From Ananas comosus (lineage: Eukaryota > Streptophyta > Magnoliopsida > Poales > Bromeliaceae): a DNA stretch of 64,000 nucleotides. Shown in pieces: positions 25,640-37,789 of the stretch. The first letter of the stretch is position 1; every line of letters begins with the position of its first letter. The stretch is taken from positions 611,975 through 675,974 of the forward strand of contig NC_033641.1 in the NCBI RefSeq assembly GCF_001540865.1, written 5' to 3'. The notes under the pieces are model-generated. The model saw only the letters and a program-made list of their open reading frames with translations, was not told the DNA's origin and searched no databases. Position numbers and translations under genes: made by a program.

Positions 25640-26600
25640 TCTATACTCCTTATCTGATAAATAATAAATACTTTTTTGAGTAAATAAAAAAGGGACAATT
25701 GCTTATATACCTTTAAAAAGTTTCCGACTTTCTGATTTATCTCTCTTAGAAGGCTAATATTGAAAATATACTTTTTACGTTCCAACCTATTTATAATATA
25801 CTCTAGCTAAAATCTGTTAATAAACTCTATTATCTCTGTAAAATTACTATTTTATCCTTTCAAATATACCCTTCTACCATTACCGACTTTTCTTATTTGC
25901 CTTAAGCTAAGGGCACAAAAAGTATTTTACTTTTTAGTCTTTTCAAATATATTATTTTACCATCACCGACATTTTTTATTTGCCCTTAAGTTAAGGGCAA
26001 AAGTGGTATTTTATTTTATTTTATTGTGGTAGATATTTAACTCACATTTAACCCAAATTAACTTAACGGGTGGTAACTACAGAAATATTTTGGAATAACG
26101 GAGGAACACATGAGGGGTATACTGGAAAGAAAAAAAAAAGTTAAGGTAAATGAAATATTATTAAAGTTTTGAAGAGTATGTAGACAATTATCCTTAAAAA
26201 AAAAAAAAAAAAAAGGGTGCTGAACAGGCTCTCATGCATCCAAATCGACCTACGATTAAATCAAAACACCAAGTTAACGATATTTATTTACTATGATTCG
26301 GGGACTCCGACGTTGTCGTTGACAAGATAATCGGTGTGAAAAATGCTGATTTAGTTGTTCGTCATTTTTAGTGATATATTATATGAAAAAATAGAAAATA
26401 TAAACAAAAAGGAAGTCCAAAATATTTACAAAATTAATTAATTTGAGGCATTAATTAACCTGTCACTATTTTGTGGTTGTGAAAACCACATGACAGGGTT
26501 GCAGAAACATGTGGACATTGTCCCCACTTACTTCAACATACACATATTAGGAAGAGCACAGAGACATTACCAATTAGCTGCCCATCTTTGCCTACTTGTA
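25640..26600. other. AT-rich intergenic DNA
   Basis: No gene seen. Two partly matching stretches near 25850-25935 and 25940-26010 ('ctttcaaatata', 'taagggca') suggest an old local duplication. Confidence 0.3.
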
Positions 26601-26619
26601 GAAGGGTAAAAAGGTAAAT

Positions 26620-26835
26620 TCAAATTTGACGTCATTAGTCGATGTGAGACTTATCTTACACTTCTGACTGATATCGAATGATAACACACTAGTACTGATA
26701 ACTCGTCGGATCCAAAATCACTGACCCAAAATGTTTAAGCACAGTTGCTGTTATTAGAGCCTTTGTTTCTAATATTATCATTTGATCACAATTTCTTTTC
26801 CATACGATGTAGAACTATTGGGGCATCACAAGCAT
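26620..26835 (-). mobile_element. Diverged relative of the 7.1-kb solo LTR, reverse orientation
   Basis: The reverse complement shares CCAATAGT-TCTACATCG, TTAAACATTTTGGG and ACGAGTTAT in the same order and similar spacing as the element at 7097-7249. It ends GGGGCATCACA near 26829 on the plus strand. No clean target duplication was found, so the limits are approximate. Confidence 0.4.
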
Positions 26836-26839
26836 TAAA

Positions 26840-28435
26840 AGGCGGAATAAATAGGGAATAATTTAGAATAAGCAAACTTTGTGGATACTATATCCTCCTC
26901 TTCATGTAGAGCATGAAAAGTTAGCATTTGATAGAGATTGTGGATATATACTAATGAATGAATAGGCATCACAATATGGAATCTGTTGGATACATATATG
27001 GAATTTGGTATTAATGTCTCTCTTTATTGACAAATTGATACACTAGGTGCACGCAATACTTTTTCGTCCTGTACAATATTTATCGTGTTTCTCACTCCAT
27101 GTCCAACTATTTTTTATCTGCTTAAGCTTTTAAGGAATAACAACTGTTCCAAATTGCATTACAGTAAAAGATCCTGATCCTGAGTTTTAATACTATGAAA
27201 CTTCTAGTTTCATTTAATCCCTCCTCTCCCATTTATCTCGAACTAAATTGTGAGGGAGAATATTGAGTATGAAATATTAGCTTTATGTAGCATTGTAACA
27301 GATCATTTAGTATTGAACTATTTGGGTCGAAAACATGCATGTAAAAAATATTCTAATATATATTGAGTCTCTAAACTACGCTAGCCTGATGATTGCAACG
27401 TACATACGTATTATCATTTATGGAAACACAGATAGGTGGTTTTTTATTATACTTTCTCATTGCACGTAATGCTGTTTTCTCTCAATTATATTCTATTTAT
27501 TGCCATTATATTCATGAAGATCATAATTATGTGGGTTCCTATTGATTTTACTTCTAATTAATTTGGAATTAATCCACTTCATGCACAACTCATTTTAAAT
27601 CCATATTTGTGACTTACCAAACAATATGCATAGAGAAAAAAAATAATCTCTTTGTTTGTGTAGACCAGCTACTACATTATCTTCTTTTGGAAACTTAATC
27701 AATTGGTGGAGAATATGATCTAAATTTGGTATCATTTTACCACAAAAATCAACTTTTTTTTTTCTTGATCAAATAGCCCCATCTCTTTGTGAAAGCAATG
27801 GTGGATTAATAGGGGAAAGGGATAATGTGGCCAAAAAAAAATAAAATAAAATAAAAATTTGAACACATCTCCCTAAACATTTTGATAAATTTATTTTTAG
27901 AATCCGCTTCGAGCGCGACATCCAAGAACTTGGGACATTGAGTATCAGTCATTAAGTCCTTAGCCAACTACGTTAGGTACAGTCAGTGTCTAACAATAAT
28001 GAAATGCAACAATTATCACGTGATCGATATCTTTTTACTAATTAAATACAACCACATAAACAAGTTAATTTGTAAAATGCTGTAGAATTTGTAATTAAAT
28101 ACAACCACATAAACAAGTTAATTTGTAAAATGCTGTAGAGTTTGTTTATAAATATAGCCTAATAAGTGAAAATTAATTTGGAAAAAAAATTATTCTCTTG
28201 CATGCCAAGTGTAGTGCTTTTGGGAGAAGCGCGTTTTGAGCCAAACAAACTAACATGTACTTGTTCACTCACTCCCATGTATACTATTATTAATTAATGG
28301 GCATTAAATTCCATGGCATAAGGGCAAAATATAGCTGACATGCATATTTGTTGGAGAATGTATACTTTTAGCTGGCAAAATGAGCATAAAACAAAAAAAA
28401 AAAAAAACAGAAAAAAAAAGAAAAAATGAATTTTT
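26840..28435. other. Intergenic AT-rich DNA with a 53-bp direct repeat
   Basis: No gene supported. A tandem pair with a 53-bp period occurs at 28041-28093 and 28094-28146, differing at one or two bases. Confidence 0.4.
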
Positions 28436-28440
28436 TTTGG

Positions 28441-28841
28441 GCTAAATTATAGAAGATTCTTCTGTTAATATCCGTTTTTTCACTTTTTTTTCTGTCATTA
28501 AAAAATCTATTTTTACCCTCTTAAAAAATAAAAAATATTGATCACTTTGACCTCCACCGTCAGTGTTCCATTAAGGTTTCGTTTATATCCTATTTTTTAT
28601 ATCCAAAATACCCATGAAATCCTCATCCTTTCTCATGCTCAGTCGCGCCGCCTCGCCCTCCGCCGCGCCGCCTTGCCCTCCACCGCCTCCCCCTCGCCCA
28701 CCTCTTTGTCCATGCCCACACACATGCCCACCTCTTCTTTGAATATTTTTTATTTTTTAAGAAGGTAAAGCGTAGGTTTTTGAATGACAGAAGGAAAAGT
28801 AAAAAAAAAAGTATTGACAAGAAAATTTCTGTAATTTAGCC
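28441..28841. mobile_element. MITE with inverted ends GGCTAAATTA/TAATTTAGCC
   Basis: The left end GGCTAAATTATAGAAGATTC is mirrored by GAAAATTTCTGTAATTTAGCC. The interior has a GC-rich patch near 28640-28730. Poly-T flanks prevent recognising a target duplication. Similar ends occur around 40455 and 41347. Confidence 0.55.
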
Positions 28842-28849
28842 TTTTTTTT

Positions 28850-29353
28850 AAAAAAAGAAAACTCAACGGCTCTTCTTTACTCAACTTAATAATGCTTTCG
28901 ATCTCTTTAGACGGTTCCGATCAAAAGTGTCATTGATATACTGGCGGTGGTTCAAAACTTGCGCATGATTCACTAATCATGATCAGTATGATCCACGCAT
29001 GATAGTTTTTAGTATATTATTACTTTACTGCTCATGTACATGCATGACAGAGGACGAGGGAGATAATAGATTGAGAATAACTAGCTCAGATTATATATAC
29101 TATATTACTCAAAAGATCGATCTTATAGATAGCGCGCAGTTCAGAAATGATCGTACGTAATTACCATTTTACGGCCGTGTATGTAATTTTTGATCACGAG
29201 ATCTTTGAGAGTATCTGTAGCATCATTAATACTCTTCTCCAAGTCATATGATTAGGCCTCTCCTGACCCACCTCCACATATTCAGCTAAATTTCAGATTC
29301 AACAACCAAAAATGCACCAAACCTTCTCACAAAATTAAGTGATCCATGTATGC

Positions 29354-29388
<35 letters not shown>

Positions 29389-30916
29389 CAAAGTACGTAA
29401 TTGCTTTTTGTCCCTTACTTACCCTTTTTAACGGCTAAAAAAGATAAAGCTACAAAAGCAAGAAAGGCATGCACACAAGTGTATGTATGACGGGAAAGTC
29501 AAAAAAAAGAAAAAGAAAAAAGAAAAAGTAAAAAAGAAAAAGGTTGTAACTAATGCATGAAAAGAATATATAACCATTTACTAGTACACTTAAATATACA
29601 TAAAAGTAAACACATATATATACATACATAAGCAACACTAACACTATTGTCATTTAGCTTAATTTTGGAGCCTTGAGATCTAGATTTATATATATATATA
29701 TATGTACACATATGTATATGTATAAAGCTGTTTAAAAAAGCGCTAACTATTTTATTTATAAAAATCCTCTAAAAATTCCTCAAATATATGATAATATGAG
29801 TAAATTAACATATATAGAGGATTGCCAAACAAATTAATTACGAACGTGTACGCAGATCACGCGTACGTATGTGCGCTTGCTGCCTACTGTCGTTGATCGC
29901 GCATGTAGTTAATATTGAAATTATCGTGATCAACGAGAACAACGTGCGAAAATCATCGTTAACACGCACGTGTATGTTTAGCGTTCTCAAATTAATGTTA
30001 TTAATGCTAATCTAACCATTAACTTTTTTTTTTTTTTGAGTGAGATTATATTATTTGTTTTCGGAAATTTTGGTATATATAGCATTTCTCCTCATGTTTC
30101 TATGCTACATCAATTACACACAAAAAAAAAAAAATTGTGACTATGCATTAAGAAGTAGATACATCATTTGTATACAACTTGTTTGAAATGTTTTCTCTCT
30201 CTCAAATAAAAAAACCCCTCTCTCTATATATGAATATCTTGTATATATTGCATTCATTTAACTCCAAGTTTTTAGTAATCTTTCCCTTAATTGCTATAAT
30301 TTATTTCTTTATTTATTTGTTTTCCTTCAATTAATTTGTTGGCCTACCAAAAATGATGTAAAACTCTTTAGGAAGTGAAAGCAACAACCGTGCTTTGTTG
30401 ATCAGTAGCCCTATTTGTAGAAGCACTTATATAGGTTTGGCTTGTTGCGTTACTTTTTTTCCCAAAGTGATAAAGCACTAAAATTTGATTTTTTGGGCAA
30501 TAATTTCTTACAATAATATTATTCATAATTCAGAAATTCCTAGTCATTAATTAAATTCATCTTTCATACATATAATATATAAATATAATTATATATACAC
30601 ACTTAGAAATTGTATAAATATGATTTCTCACTATCAAATCATATATCTTTCAAACCTAGCTCAATACAATAGTAATAAAGGACACTAAATATCTTTGTTT
30701 ATTAGATTTGCAAATCAATCGAAATACGACGTTTTTCATTGTGGTGTCCTGTAATAATATAATATCAAAGCCTAGATTCTAGTTAAGTACCCTCAATTCT
30801 AATTAAGTCATGGGTTTATTTAATTCCCACATTTTATTACCTCTCCTAAATCGTTTCCTATTTGATCAATATTTTGGATAATATGTATAACAAAATGTAC
30901 ATGTGCATAGGCCAAA

Positions 30917-30950
<34 letters not shown>
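28850..30950. other. Intergenic AT-rich DNA with microsatellites
   Basis: No gene was recognised on either strand. It contains (GA)n at 29355-29385 and (TA)n at 30921-30954. The missing third exon of the CHCH gene might lie here, but I could not identify it. Confidence 0.4.
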
Positions 30951-30955
<5 letters not shown>

Positions 30956-30957
30956 CT

Positions 30958-31177
30958 AGGCTGGAATACTATTAATAACACCAAGTTATTGGTGTTATTA
31001 GGTTTTCAGTCATTGGATGAAAAAATATACGGTTATGATGATATGGGCCCCTGAGGGTTGAGTGAGTTATTAGTTGAATAGTATAATTTAACGGGTGAAA
31101 GTAGTCAAAAAGTTAAATCTAACGGTGGAAAAAAGGATGTGTGCCAAACACTTGGTGCTATCGATAGTATCCCGTCG

Positions 31178-31180
<3 letters not shown>
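30958..31180. mobile_element. Probable MITE with ends resembling GGCTGGAATACTATT
   Basis: The left end GGCTGGAATACTATTAATAA and the reverse complement of the right end (GGGATACTATCGATAGCACC) share GG-ATACTAT and a nearby CACCAAG. It carries the phrase AAATCTAACGGTGG seen in plant MITEs. It is followed directly by (CT)n(TA)n at 31181-31246. Confidence 0.4.
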
Positions 31181-31249
<69 letters not shown>

Positions 31250-31968
31250 GGACCACCTAGATCAGCTGTGCACTTATGCTCTTTAAATTCTTCTTTCTTT
31301 TCTTAATTCTCCTTGGATTTTGTACCCATCAGACTTGTCATCTTTGCCCTACTGTTGCAGCGACAAAGACATCTTCACCCAACAATTGTAGCAAGAAATT
31401 TTATGGCTCATTTACTATAGAGGTTGTTAAGGAATTTTGGGTTCAGCCCAGTACCACATTGTTCTAGAGATGTGACATATCTAATGAAATCCATTTAATC
31501 TAAAAGCTTAAGCTTGTTGTGTGTAGCTCCACTAGAATATATCAATCCTATAGCAATTTCCTAAGTGAAATTGCACATATGCGAACTCTCAAATAACATC
31601 CCCGAGATTAGCCCAGTCCCATGTGTTGCAATGATGCTTAAGCCTTTCAGTTCTAGGTCCATTGGTAGATGAGTAGCCCAGGATTGCTAGATCATCAGCT
31701 TTTATGATTCGGAGGAAGCGACATATCTAATATAATTTGTTCGACCTAAAAACTTGAGCCTAATTAGTGTACATGAGGCTTTTATTCTTTTATTAATTTA
31801 TTCGGTGCGGGACAATTCTCATGTAAATTTTTAGCAGCATTGGAAGAAGAATGACATGATCTACCAATTCATTGGAGCCCTCCAGCATATCTAAGTAAAT
31901 TAAATCATGGGTATGTATATTATAACAGAGAGAGAGAAGAAGGGGGGAAGAGTGTGTTGGTTAAGTAC
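31250..31968. other. Intergenic or intronic DNA with retroelement-like remnants
   Basis: No coding frame is supported. Repeated phrases ('gacatatctaat', 'aagcttaagc') at about 31470-31500 and 31720-31760 suggest remnants of a repeat. If the CHCH gene continues, this is part of its second intron. Confidence 0.3.
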
Positions 31969-32342
31969 CTCGCTGGCAGGCCTTCCAGTTCCTGTTGGTT
32001 TCAGCGAGGCATTCCTGAAATGAGATTGGGAGAGGGAAAGAAGATACAGAGAATAGAGAAACAAATGATGAATATACAAAAGAGAGGGGAATGGGAGTGC
32101 GAATTAAGAGGGAGAGGGGTTAAAGTTGCCTGAAGAGAGAGGTAGATGGAGGAGCACTCTTTGAGCTGCTTCACGTTCTCGTCCTCTTCGTCGGCGTCCG
32201 TCTGATGGAGAGTCGGCGACGGCGTCGGCGACGGCGACGGCGACGGCGACGGAGGATGAGGAGAAACTGAGGAGGAAGAGGAGGAGGAGGAGGAGGAGGG
32301 TTGTTGCAGCGGCGCCTCGCTGGTGCTCGTCGAAATGCCCAT
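31969..32342 (-). CDS. CHCH-domain (twin CX9C, Cox19-like) protein, first two exons
   Basis: Exon 1 is 32130-32342 (71 codons) and exon 2 is 31969-32014 (15 codons plus one base). The N-terminus is a low-complexity Ser/Pro region; the end of exon 1 reads LKECSSIYLSLQ and exon 2 continues ECLAETNRNWKACQ. Together they give C-X9-C, the first helix-cysteine pair of a twin CX9C protein; the fourth cysteine pair partner should lie in a third exon. Such proteins are small, imported into the mitochondrial intermembrane space by the Mia40 disulfide relay, and many assist cytochrome c oxidase assembly. The intron between the exons begins GC (CAG|GCAACT), the minor GC-AG type. The final exon (expected to begin within Glu-Val-Gln-Ala-Leu) was not found, so the model is incomplete. 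Confidence 0.75.
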
Positions 32343-32642
32343 TCCTTTCCACTCGTGCGATTGATTCACAAAGTTTACCGCAAACTGGACGACCAGGGAA
32401 GGTAAATTTAGTTCCCCATTGCGGGTAGACTATTTATGTCAAAACGTGATTTTTGCATAATAATTAATTTTAATCTGAAGAATTGATTTTAATCAAAAAG
32501 CTGTAAAGCGTGTGATAAAATTTAGATAAAAAAGTAATTTTTGTTAAATAATTTTATAAAATTATTTGGCAAAATTTTTTTGCTATTTACAAATAATTTT
32601 TTTTTTTTGCTTAAGTTTATTTTAAAATAATTTAAAATTTAT

Positions 32643-33378
32643 TGTCACGTCCCGAATTGCAGCCAAATCCGGACTCGTCAACAGACCACCGCTTATACAA
32701 AAAATCTTATGCACACGAACCAAAAAAAGTATTTGTAAATAATACAAGAGCTATTACAAGCAAATATTAGAGACGAAATAAAATTGCTAAAAGCTAAAAA
32801 GTAATCCACTGTACATACAAGTCTCAAAATAGAACAATCGGTGTTTATCCATCAAGTATAAAATCACCTCTGAAAATTGAAAGTAAAAAACATAAGCTAA
32901 AAGTATATACAATAAACTACTCTTCAAAACCAGCTAAATAGGTGATCTTCTAACCAACCAACACAAGAAAATAGGAAACTAACTCGCGACTCTCTTACCT
33001 CGATCAGTAGCAACGATAGGGACGGAAGGCTCTGCAAGAACAGATAGTAACAAAGGGCTACCTACTAGGTCCACAAAAGTGAAAGTTAAAGAGCTGGGTA
33101 AGTAAAAGAGCCAAAAATAATAAAAGCTGGAAAAAAAAAAATTATAGCTACTATGCATCTTTAATACTAGTGCTCAAAATGCAACTATAAGGTATAATGA
33201 ATGTATCAACTAACTATCGGTTACTAACTATTCAAATCCAATCCGAATGACCGCCTATCATGTTCGGTCAAGCCTACACCATCCTACCACCATTGCACTA
33301 CCCTTGGGATGGTCAGCCCCAGTAGGTCACACAAAAGAGCTACCGCACCACCAATGTGTGAAAACTGAGAATTTTGCT
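32643..33378 (-). mobile_element. Truncated LTR fragment of a Del/Tekay-like element, reverse orientation
   Basis: The plus strand begins TGTCACGTCCCG, the reverse complement of an LTR end like the GGGGCGTGACA that closes the 5' LTR at 58207. About 40 bases in, TTGTATAAGCGG (reverse strand) parallels TTGTATACGGCGG of that LTR. The segment stops at the N at 33379, so its far end is lost or in a gap. Confidence 0.45.
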
Positions 33379-33399
33379 NTAGTTTGTGTAACGTATATG

Positions 33400-33950
33400 T
33401 ATATATAAATATATAATATAGTATGTAATTATGTAGCTTCATCTTTATTTATCAAAGTTTTATAGTTGTTTAAATTATTTTGAAGAGTTTTTTAGTTATC
33501 AGATTGATTAGTCTTTAATTTTGGGTATATAATTGTATGAGCTTAAATTATCAGAAAATTTATTTTAAAATCATTAGAAAGAACTGTTTGTCTTTCAAAA
33601 CTTAAATTGTTATAGAATAATATTATTCTTAATATCTCATATTTAATGAATTAAATTTTCATATTTTATTTGGTGTGTTAACTATATATTTTATTTATCT
33701 GATCTGTATCGTGCACGTAAGTGCGAGTGTTAAAATTGCTGCGAAAAACTTTCTATTTAATCAATTTTCATGTATGTAATAGTAGCTATTTATATATATA
33801 CCTCTAGAGCTTTTTAATTTGCAAGATTAAAAAACTTGTTTGTGAACCCTAATTGTGCTTTGGGTAAACTAAGTGGTTGATATAACTAGTAATTAGGTTG
33901 TGAAGTGTTCACAACAAGCCACCACCTCACTCTTTGTGTGTACCTAATGT
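33400..33950. other. AT-rich upstream region of the SWEET gene
   Basis: No gene or repeat family recognised. It lies between an undetermined base (33379) and the CT-rich proximal promoter. Confidence 0.3.
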
Positions 33951-33962
33951 GAGAAATGCTCA

Positions 33963-34232
33963 CTCTCTCTCTCTCTCTCACTCTCTCTCTCTCTCTCTCT
34001 CTCTCTCATCCCCTTACACTATAAATAGAGAGACCATTCTTCACCTTCCTCTCAAGCCTCAGGTATCCAAAGCCCCAACTCCACACCACCTCCGGCAGCG
34101 CCGTGTGCTTTCGTGAGGTTGGCGAGCCTCCTCGCGGTCCATTCTCGGCGCTCGGACGAGGCGAAGAGTGTTAGGGTTTTGTAGAGAGAGAGAGAGAGAG
34201 AGAGAGAGAGGTTTCTAGAGAGATATAGAGAG
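33963..34232 (+). promoter_or_regulatory. SWEET promoter core and 5' UTR
   Basis: A (CT)n tract (33963-34007) is followed by a good TATA box, TATAAATA at 34020-34027, about 210 bases upstream of the start codon. The 5' UTR would begin near 34050 and includes (GA)n at 34183-34210. The TATA position is seen directly; the transcription start is inferred. Confidence 0.6.
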
Positions 34233-34852
34233 ATGGCTCCTTTGCCTTTAAACCACCCTTTGGTCCTCATCTTTGGCATCCTAGGTAAATATATGTACAC
34301 ACACACACACATATATATCAAAATAATTAACACCCCTTATTTTCCATATAGTTCAATAAGCTAAGGCTTATTTTTCTTTTTTATTGTTTCTTCCAAGGAA
34401 GAGGGAGTAGTTAATTACTAGCAATTATAATAATGTACTGTTGTGTTCTTGTTCTTTCCTTTTATTTTTTTTTCAAAAAAAGAAAAATAGTGAGTTGGGT
34501 GCATCTATATATATATATACACACATATTTGTATACATTCAAGGAGAATGGTGCAACTTAATCAGAAGTTTTTTAGTCCCTTTCAATCTTTTGTTTGTTT
34601 CTAACTGCTAAGGAACTCTTTACCTTTTTTATATAAAAAATAGGCCATTAATTGTAACCCAAAAGACTCATCAAATAATTAGAATAGTAATGCACCATGA
34701 AAATATTAATCATTTGATCACTATAGAAAGATGTATACAACAAACCCAATGGTTGGTGTTACTTAAACATCTATATGCTAACTATTTCTCATGAATTGTT
34801 TATATTTCAGGTAACTTCATCTCATGTGTGGTGTATTTAAGTCCAGTGTAAG

Positions 34853-34891
<39 letters not shown>

Positions 34892-36092
34892 TCTACATAT
34901 CATTTTCCTTGTAGTACTCTTTTTTCCATTGTTAGCTATGCTAAGCTAATCATGCATGTTAATATGGTTTTTGCTATTTTAGGCCCACATTTTACCGCAT
35001 TTATTGGAAGAAATCGACCGAAGGGTTCCAATCGGTGCCCTACGTCGTCGCATTATTCAGTGCCATGCTGTGGATATTTTACGCGCTCGTTAAATCGAAC
35101 GAAGGCCTCCTCATCAGCATCAACTCGTTCGGATGCCTCATCGAGACGGTGTACATCGTCATGTATCTCGTTTACGCTCCAAAGAGTGCCAAAGTATGAA
35201 ACAATTATAACTGTTATATATATACATATATTTACATAGCATTCTTGTTATAGTTTGTGACACATTTCATTTCGTTTCATTCAGATTTTTACGGTAAAAA
35301 TACTACTAGTTTTGAACGTCGGAGTCTTTGCTTTGATTCTTCTTCTTACTCTCCTCCTATCGAAGGGCTCCGATCGAGTTCACATTCTCGGTTGGGTCTG
35401 CGTGGGCTTCTCCGTGAGCGTTTTCGCCGCACCACTAAGTATCATTGTGAGTACCAAAACACATATATGTACTACTGATTTTTGGTGTCATTGATATTGT
35501 TTATACATGAATAATTATTAGCATTTTGTTTGTGGTTCTTTAGAGGCTTGTAATTCGTACGAAGAGTGTCGAGTTCATGCCGTTCTCGCTTTCATTCTCC
35601 CTCACATTGAGCGCCGTTGTTTGGTTCGGATATGGTTTGCTAACGAAGGATAAATACGTCGCGGTAATGGATTATTTACTCTTTTCTATTTTTCTTAGTG
35701 TAATAATCTTTTTCTTGCTACTAACAAACTTATTATTATTATTATTATTTTCCTCATGCAAATAGATACCAAACATATTAGGGTTTCTCTTTGGTATCAT
35801 GCAAATGGTGCTCTACATAGCCTACAAGAACAAGAGGCCCATGATAGAAGAGTACAAGTTGCCCGAGCAAGTTGTCGAGATCGTGAAGCTAAGCGTGACG
35901 GCCGAGAGAGGGTCAGAGGTTCATCCGATTGACTTGAAACCGCAACATGCATGCGGTGAAGGCCCAGAGGCGGGAGGTGGTCGAAAGGAGTACGAGCAAG
36001 CAGTAGACGACAGCAGCAGTGGCGACGGTGGTAGTGGCGAGAAGGACATAGAAGCCCTTGAGAAGGGTGAGATGGGTCATGTTGAAGTGTAA
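34233..36092 (+). CDS. SWEET: SWEET bidirectional sugar transporter, clade III type
   Basis: Six exons: 34233-34284, 34811-34847, 34983-35193, 35285-35446, 35544-35663, 35766-36092, giving 302 residues; the 37-bp second exon is characteristic of the family. Two MtN3 three-helix repeats are separated by a linker helix (seven membrane segments). Repeat 1 is near residues 10-97 ([20 protein letters not shown]) and repeat 2 near 131-215 ([20 protein letters not shown]). The substrate-pocket residues known from plant SWEET structures are present as Trp60, Asn77, Trp181 and Asn197. The hydrophilic C-terminal tail of about 85 residues is acidic and Gly/Ser-rich, typical of clade III (SWEET9-15) plasma-membrane sucrose exporters used in phloem loading, nectar and seed filling. 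Substrate and exact ortholog are inference. Confidence 0.96.
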
Positions 36093-36112
36093 TGGTTAGC
36101 ACAATGAAACCC

Positions 36113-36114
<2 letters not shown>

Positions 36115-36174
<60 letters not shown>
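36115..36174. repeat. (GA)30 microsatellite in the SWEET 3' UTR
   Basis: A pure 60-base GA run starting 22 bases after the stop codon. A shorter (CT)n lies at about 36413-36442. Confidence 0.95.
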
Positions 36175-36175
<1 letters not shown>

Positions 36176-36179
36176 CTTC

Positions 36180-36410
36180 ATTGTGAGTCTATTAGTTAGG
36201 TCTAACATATCCTTCCAATTTCTACATATATGAGAGAGAGAGAGAGCGCTTTGTTTATATATTTATATTTATATATATAATATATATGATGTTACATTTG
36301 TATTTGTATTAATGTTTTAATGTGTTTTGGTTTGGTATGCATGGAGTAATAAATATGGGTCAAGAGCTACACATTAATAAGGAGACTTAAAATACTTAAT
36401 AGATAGGCTA

Positions 36411-36446
<36 letters not shown>

Positions 36447-37084
36447 CTCACATGTTTAAACGAGGCAACAAAAAATAATCCTCCAACAAAATAAAAAGTA
36501 AATGCTTTAGCTACCTTAATTAGTTAGTAGTTGCTCTCTCTTATTAAATTATCATAGTGAGCCTCAATCTAACCCTACATAGTACAATAACTAATTTATT
36601 AGACTTTAATCTTAAATAGTACACAGCAACAAAGAGATTCATTGAATCTGAGCACTAGTTACTAGTTACTACTTTATTTTGACTAGATCCAATAAATTTT
36701 ATCTATGAACGAAAACAAATTTAACTTAAATTCAAGATTAATAAATGGTTTATATCAAACTTTTTTCTTTTTGTGCATGACATGACACACATCAATGATG
36801 TGCGTGCATGACACTTGGCGAACGCTTGGGGATGCGTGAGATTTTGAATTTGTACGTATTCTCTTCATCGACTGATCTGGTCTAATCCAAAAGCTTAAGT
36901 AAACACGCAGATGAGAATTCGATGCAATCGACTTGAATGAATCAACTGAACCTAATTAAGCTGCGAGGGAGTTGCATTTGAAGTTGTGAACTGAGCTTCG
37001 ATACGATGTTAAAGGGCTCTGACTCAACCAAATAGCTTCGATACTGAGACTGACATTTTAAGTAGTATCCAATATGCGACTAAC
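36180..37084. other. SWEET 3' UTR end and intergenic DNA
   Basis: TATATAATATATATG and AATAAATATG near 36275-36360 may serve polyadenylation. No other gene was seen. Confidence 0.35.
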
Positions 37085-37100
37085 ATTCTTTAACAACTTA

Positions 37101-37253
37101 CCGACCGTCCCTAGAGCAAGTGACAAAGGGTTTGATGGTTGGTATCCGAAATCCCAAGATCGAATTCTAGTTGATTTATATTTTCAACTAAGTTTATTTC
37201 TAAATGAAATAAATGAAGCGGGTAGCGTGACCTATCTCTCAAAAAAAAAAAAA
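37101..37253 (+). mobile_element. tRNA-derived SINE copy 1, perfect 16-bp target duplication
   Basis: The body starts CCGACCGTCCCTAGAGC, contains an A-box-like stretch (GTGACAAAGGGTTTGATGG) and a decayed B box (GATCGAATTCTAG against GTTCGANNCC), and ends in a 14-base poly(A). The 16-bp ATTCTTTAACAACTTA flanks both sides (37085-37100 and 37254-37269). Poly(A) tail and long variable target duplication are the marks of L1-driven SINE insertion. Confidence 0.85.
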
Positions 37254-37437
37254 ATTCTTTAACAACTTAGGTCGAGTAAAATCGATGTGGGCTGGACGGG
37301 CTCGAGCCTACAGTTTCGACTAAACTTGGGCTAAGATCAACCCAAGACTGACTTGATTTGGCCCAGCCCACTAAAACCACTACTCTTTTTTTATTTTTCT
37401 ATTACCTTTTATTATTATTTTTTTAACCGCTACCTCC

Positions 37438-37779
37438 TAGGGATGTCGATGGATACGGATACCCAAAATTTTATCCGAATCTGAACCCGAACAGAGCGGA
37501 TATACACGATGCTAAAAGGATATGGTTTCGAATATGAATATCAAAAATAAAAACCCGACGGATATGGATTTGGATATGAATTTTAACTGTACCCGAATCC
37601 GAATTTATTTTACATTATATATAATATGTATATAAAAATTTGATGTGATATTTGAATTTGTATTTAAAAAAATTAAATTTAATATAATATATTTTGAAAT
37701 ATTAAAAAGAGGTTTCGGGTTTGGAGTCGGATTCTGGTTTTTGAAAATCCGCCCCAAATCCGACCCTTTTACATCCCTA
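37438..37779. mobile_element. hAT-like MITE, second copy, 342 bp
   Basis: Begins TAGGGATGTCGATGG and ends TTTTACATCCCTA, with a perfect 8-bp duplication CTACCTCC (37430-37437 and 37780-37787). Same family as 23747-24237, more diverged and shorter; CCGAA/TTCGG words fill the arms. Confidence 0.8.
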
Positions 37780-37789
37780 CTACCTCCAT

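Noticed and set aside
35797..36102. 101-codon minus-strand frame
   Set aside because: Antisense of the last SWEET exon.
37085..37269. A true tRNA gene
   Set aside because: Box-like motifs are present but the cloverleaf does not form and there is a poly(A) tail with target duplication; it is a SINE.
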